Assembly: GCF_015163715.1 (NCBI RefSeq)
Contig: NZ_JADDUM010000137.1
Span: forward strand, 21,712-85,711
Direction: 5' to 3'
Origin: Pseudomonas cyclaminis
Lineage (GTDB): Bacteria > Pseudomonadota > Gammaproteobacteria > Pseudomonadales > Pseudomonadaceae
Length of the DNA stretch: 64,000 bases
Below, one piece after another: positions 63,053-64,000 of this stretch. A program made the translations under genes and the position numbers. The notes under the pieces were generated by a model. The model was not told where the DNA came from and did not search any database. It saw only the letters and a list, made by a program, of their open reading frames with translations. Positions within the stretch are counted from its first letter, which is position 1, and each line of letters starts with the position of its first letter.

Positions 63053-63108
63053 ACGGGCGCTTTTCCGGTATCGTGAGCCCTATCGCCAATTAACACAGGG
63101 CCTCTGAC

Positions 63109-63915
63109 TTGAAACCGATCATCGCACTCCTCGCCTTGCTGCTCGCCCTACCCGCTGCTGCGGCGCAATTGACCATCGAGTTGGACCACAGCCGCAAGAC
63201 CTGGCAGACCGCCGACTTGCTCAAGCACCCGGATGCGCAGACGGTGCAAATCATCGATGACGTCTCCTACAAACGCAGCATGACCTATCGTGCAGTGCCG
63301 CTGGCGGTGCTCCTACCCGGCCTTACACCACAGAGTCATCTGCAAGCCGTTGCCCTGGATGGCTTCGCTGCCGAACTCAACGCCGCACCGCTGCTGGAAC
63401 AACACGGCGCCCGCGCCTGGCTGGCGGTGGAAGACCCCGCTCAACCGTGGCCCGCCCTGGGCGAAGGCAAACATAGCGCCGGGCCGTTTTACCTGGTGTG
63501 GACCGACCCGCAAACCGGGCATATCAGCCCTGAGCAGTGGCCGTTCCAAGTCTCGGCAATCAAACAATTAAAGACCGTGGCGGAGCGGTTTCAGGCGCTG
63601 TTGCCCGACCCGAAACTGGCAACGAATGATCCCATCAACCAGGGCTTTGCACTGTTCCAGAAAAACTGCCTGGCCTGCCACCGTCTCAATGGCGCGGGCG
63701 ATGCGCAGGTGGGTCCGGATCTGAATATCCCCTACAGCCCCACGGAATATTTCAGCGCAGATTTCCTCAAGCGCTATATCCGTGACCCACAGAGTCTGAG
63801 GCATTGGCCACAGGCGAAGATGCCAGCTTTCGCTGCCAGTGTGTTGCCTGACAGCGAGCTGGATTTATTGGTGGGCTATTTGAAGCATATGGCGAGCCGT
63901 AAGCAGCAGCCGTGA
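63109..63915 (+). CDS. Periplasmic c-type cytochrome with N-terminal extension
   Basis: A 268-residue exported protein. TTG start (63109), signal peptide KPIIALLALLLALPAAAA, then a domain of about 150 residues resembling a molybdopterin-oxidoreductase-type beta fold (LTIELDHSRKTWQTADLLKHPDAQTVQI, YRAVPLAVLLPGL, GPFYLVWTDPQTG). Next is a cytochrome c domain with haem motif CLACH at residue about 187 (NCLACHRLNGAGDAQVGPDL) and a Met ligand in WPQAKMPAF. Electron partner unknown. Confidence 0.85.
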   Translation: MKPIIALLALLLALPAAAAQLTIELDHSRKTWQTADLLKHPDAQTVQIIDDVSYKRSMTYRAVPLAVLLPGLTPQSHLQAVALDGFAAELNAAPLLEQHGARAWLAVEDPAQPWPALGEGKHSAGPFYLVWTDPQTGHISPEQWPFQVSAIKQLKTVAERFQALLPDPKLATNDPINQGFALFQKNCLACHRLNGAGDAQVGPDLNIPYSPTEYFSADFLKRYIRDPQSLRHWPQAKMPAFAASVLPDSELDLLVGYLKHMASRKQQP

Positions 63916-64000
63916 AGCAAGTGAACTGGCTGGTTAGGTTGAGCGAGCTGTTTGTGGTGAGCGGGCTTCTGTGGTGAGCAGGCTTGCCCCGCGCTGGGCT
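63916..64000. repeat. REP-like sequence at the window end
   Basis: Tandem GTGGTGAGCGGGCTT / GTGGTGAGCAGGCTTGCCCCGCG units of the same class as at 21382; cut by the window edge. Confidence 0.55.

Overview
The window is chromosomal DNA of a fluorescent-group Pseudomonas. Evidence: rmf, the oprF–sigX–cmpX–crfX–cmaX block, ppsA/ppsR, thrH, the 4Fe-4S type cysH, the prp cluster in the order D-F-acnD-C-B-GntR, high GC codon use, and many copies of the short palindromic GTGGGAGGGGCAAGCCCC type repeat typical of P. fluorescens relatives. There is no prophage, IS element or CRISPR array. I count about 58 protein genes and one tRNA.

Layout. 1-3.5 kb: rlmL (cut by the window edge), rmf, pyrD. 3.6-6.3 kb: four minus-strand genes that look like an orphan remnant of an SPI-1-like type III secretion locus (secretin, SPOA protein, HilA-like regulator, IagB-like lytic transglycosylase). 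6.5-12.2 kb: nitrate assimilation control and uptake (nasS, nasT, an ANTAR-responsive leader, nasA, a frameshifted phosphatase/kinase, cobA); the reductase genes usually found between the kinase and cobA are absent. 12.3-20.4 kb: oprF, sigX, cmpX, crfX, cmaX, rraA, a hydrolase and ppsA, all on the minus strand, with ppsR divergent.

21.4-28.5 kb: the most interesting region. A MocR-type regulator diverges from an apparent operon for a DMT exporter, a JAMM–ubiquitin-like–E1 fusion (with a rhodanese tail in another frame), a cysteine-synthase-like enzyme, a serine-acetyltransferase-like enzyme with a long C-terminal extension, and an AlaX editing protein. The parts list fits a sulfur-carrier-protein route to cysteine or a cysteine-like metabolite, with export and tRNA proofreading. 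28.5-36.9 kb: the 2-methylcitrate cycle for propionate. 37.1-40.2 kb: a zinc protease / inactive transglutaminase-7TM / ATP-grasp ligase trio. 40.3-44.1 kb: pabB, a higBA toxin–antitoxin pair, thrH, cysH. 44.5-52.5 kb: NCS1 permease with a hydantoin/allantoin racemase, a LysR/SDR pair, a HAD phosphatase, small membrane proteins, an M24 protein and a His-tailed DMT transporter. 52.5-55.1 kb: a low-GC accessory patch beside tRNA-Ser(GGA). 55.5-64 kb: crotonase, acyltransferase, CorA, an amidotransferase, a fatty-acid oxidation pair, a 31-residue membrane peptide with a Crc/Hfq-like leader motif, and a c-type cytochrome.

Four genes are interrupted by frameshifts (kinase/phosphatase, E1/rhodanese, acnD, His-tailed DMT transporter). 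Three are best explained by loss of one G from a GG pair, which points to a systematic sequencing error at least as much as to real gene decay; raw reads would decide.
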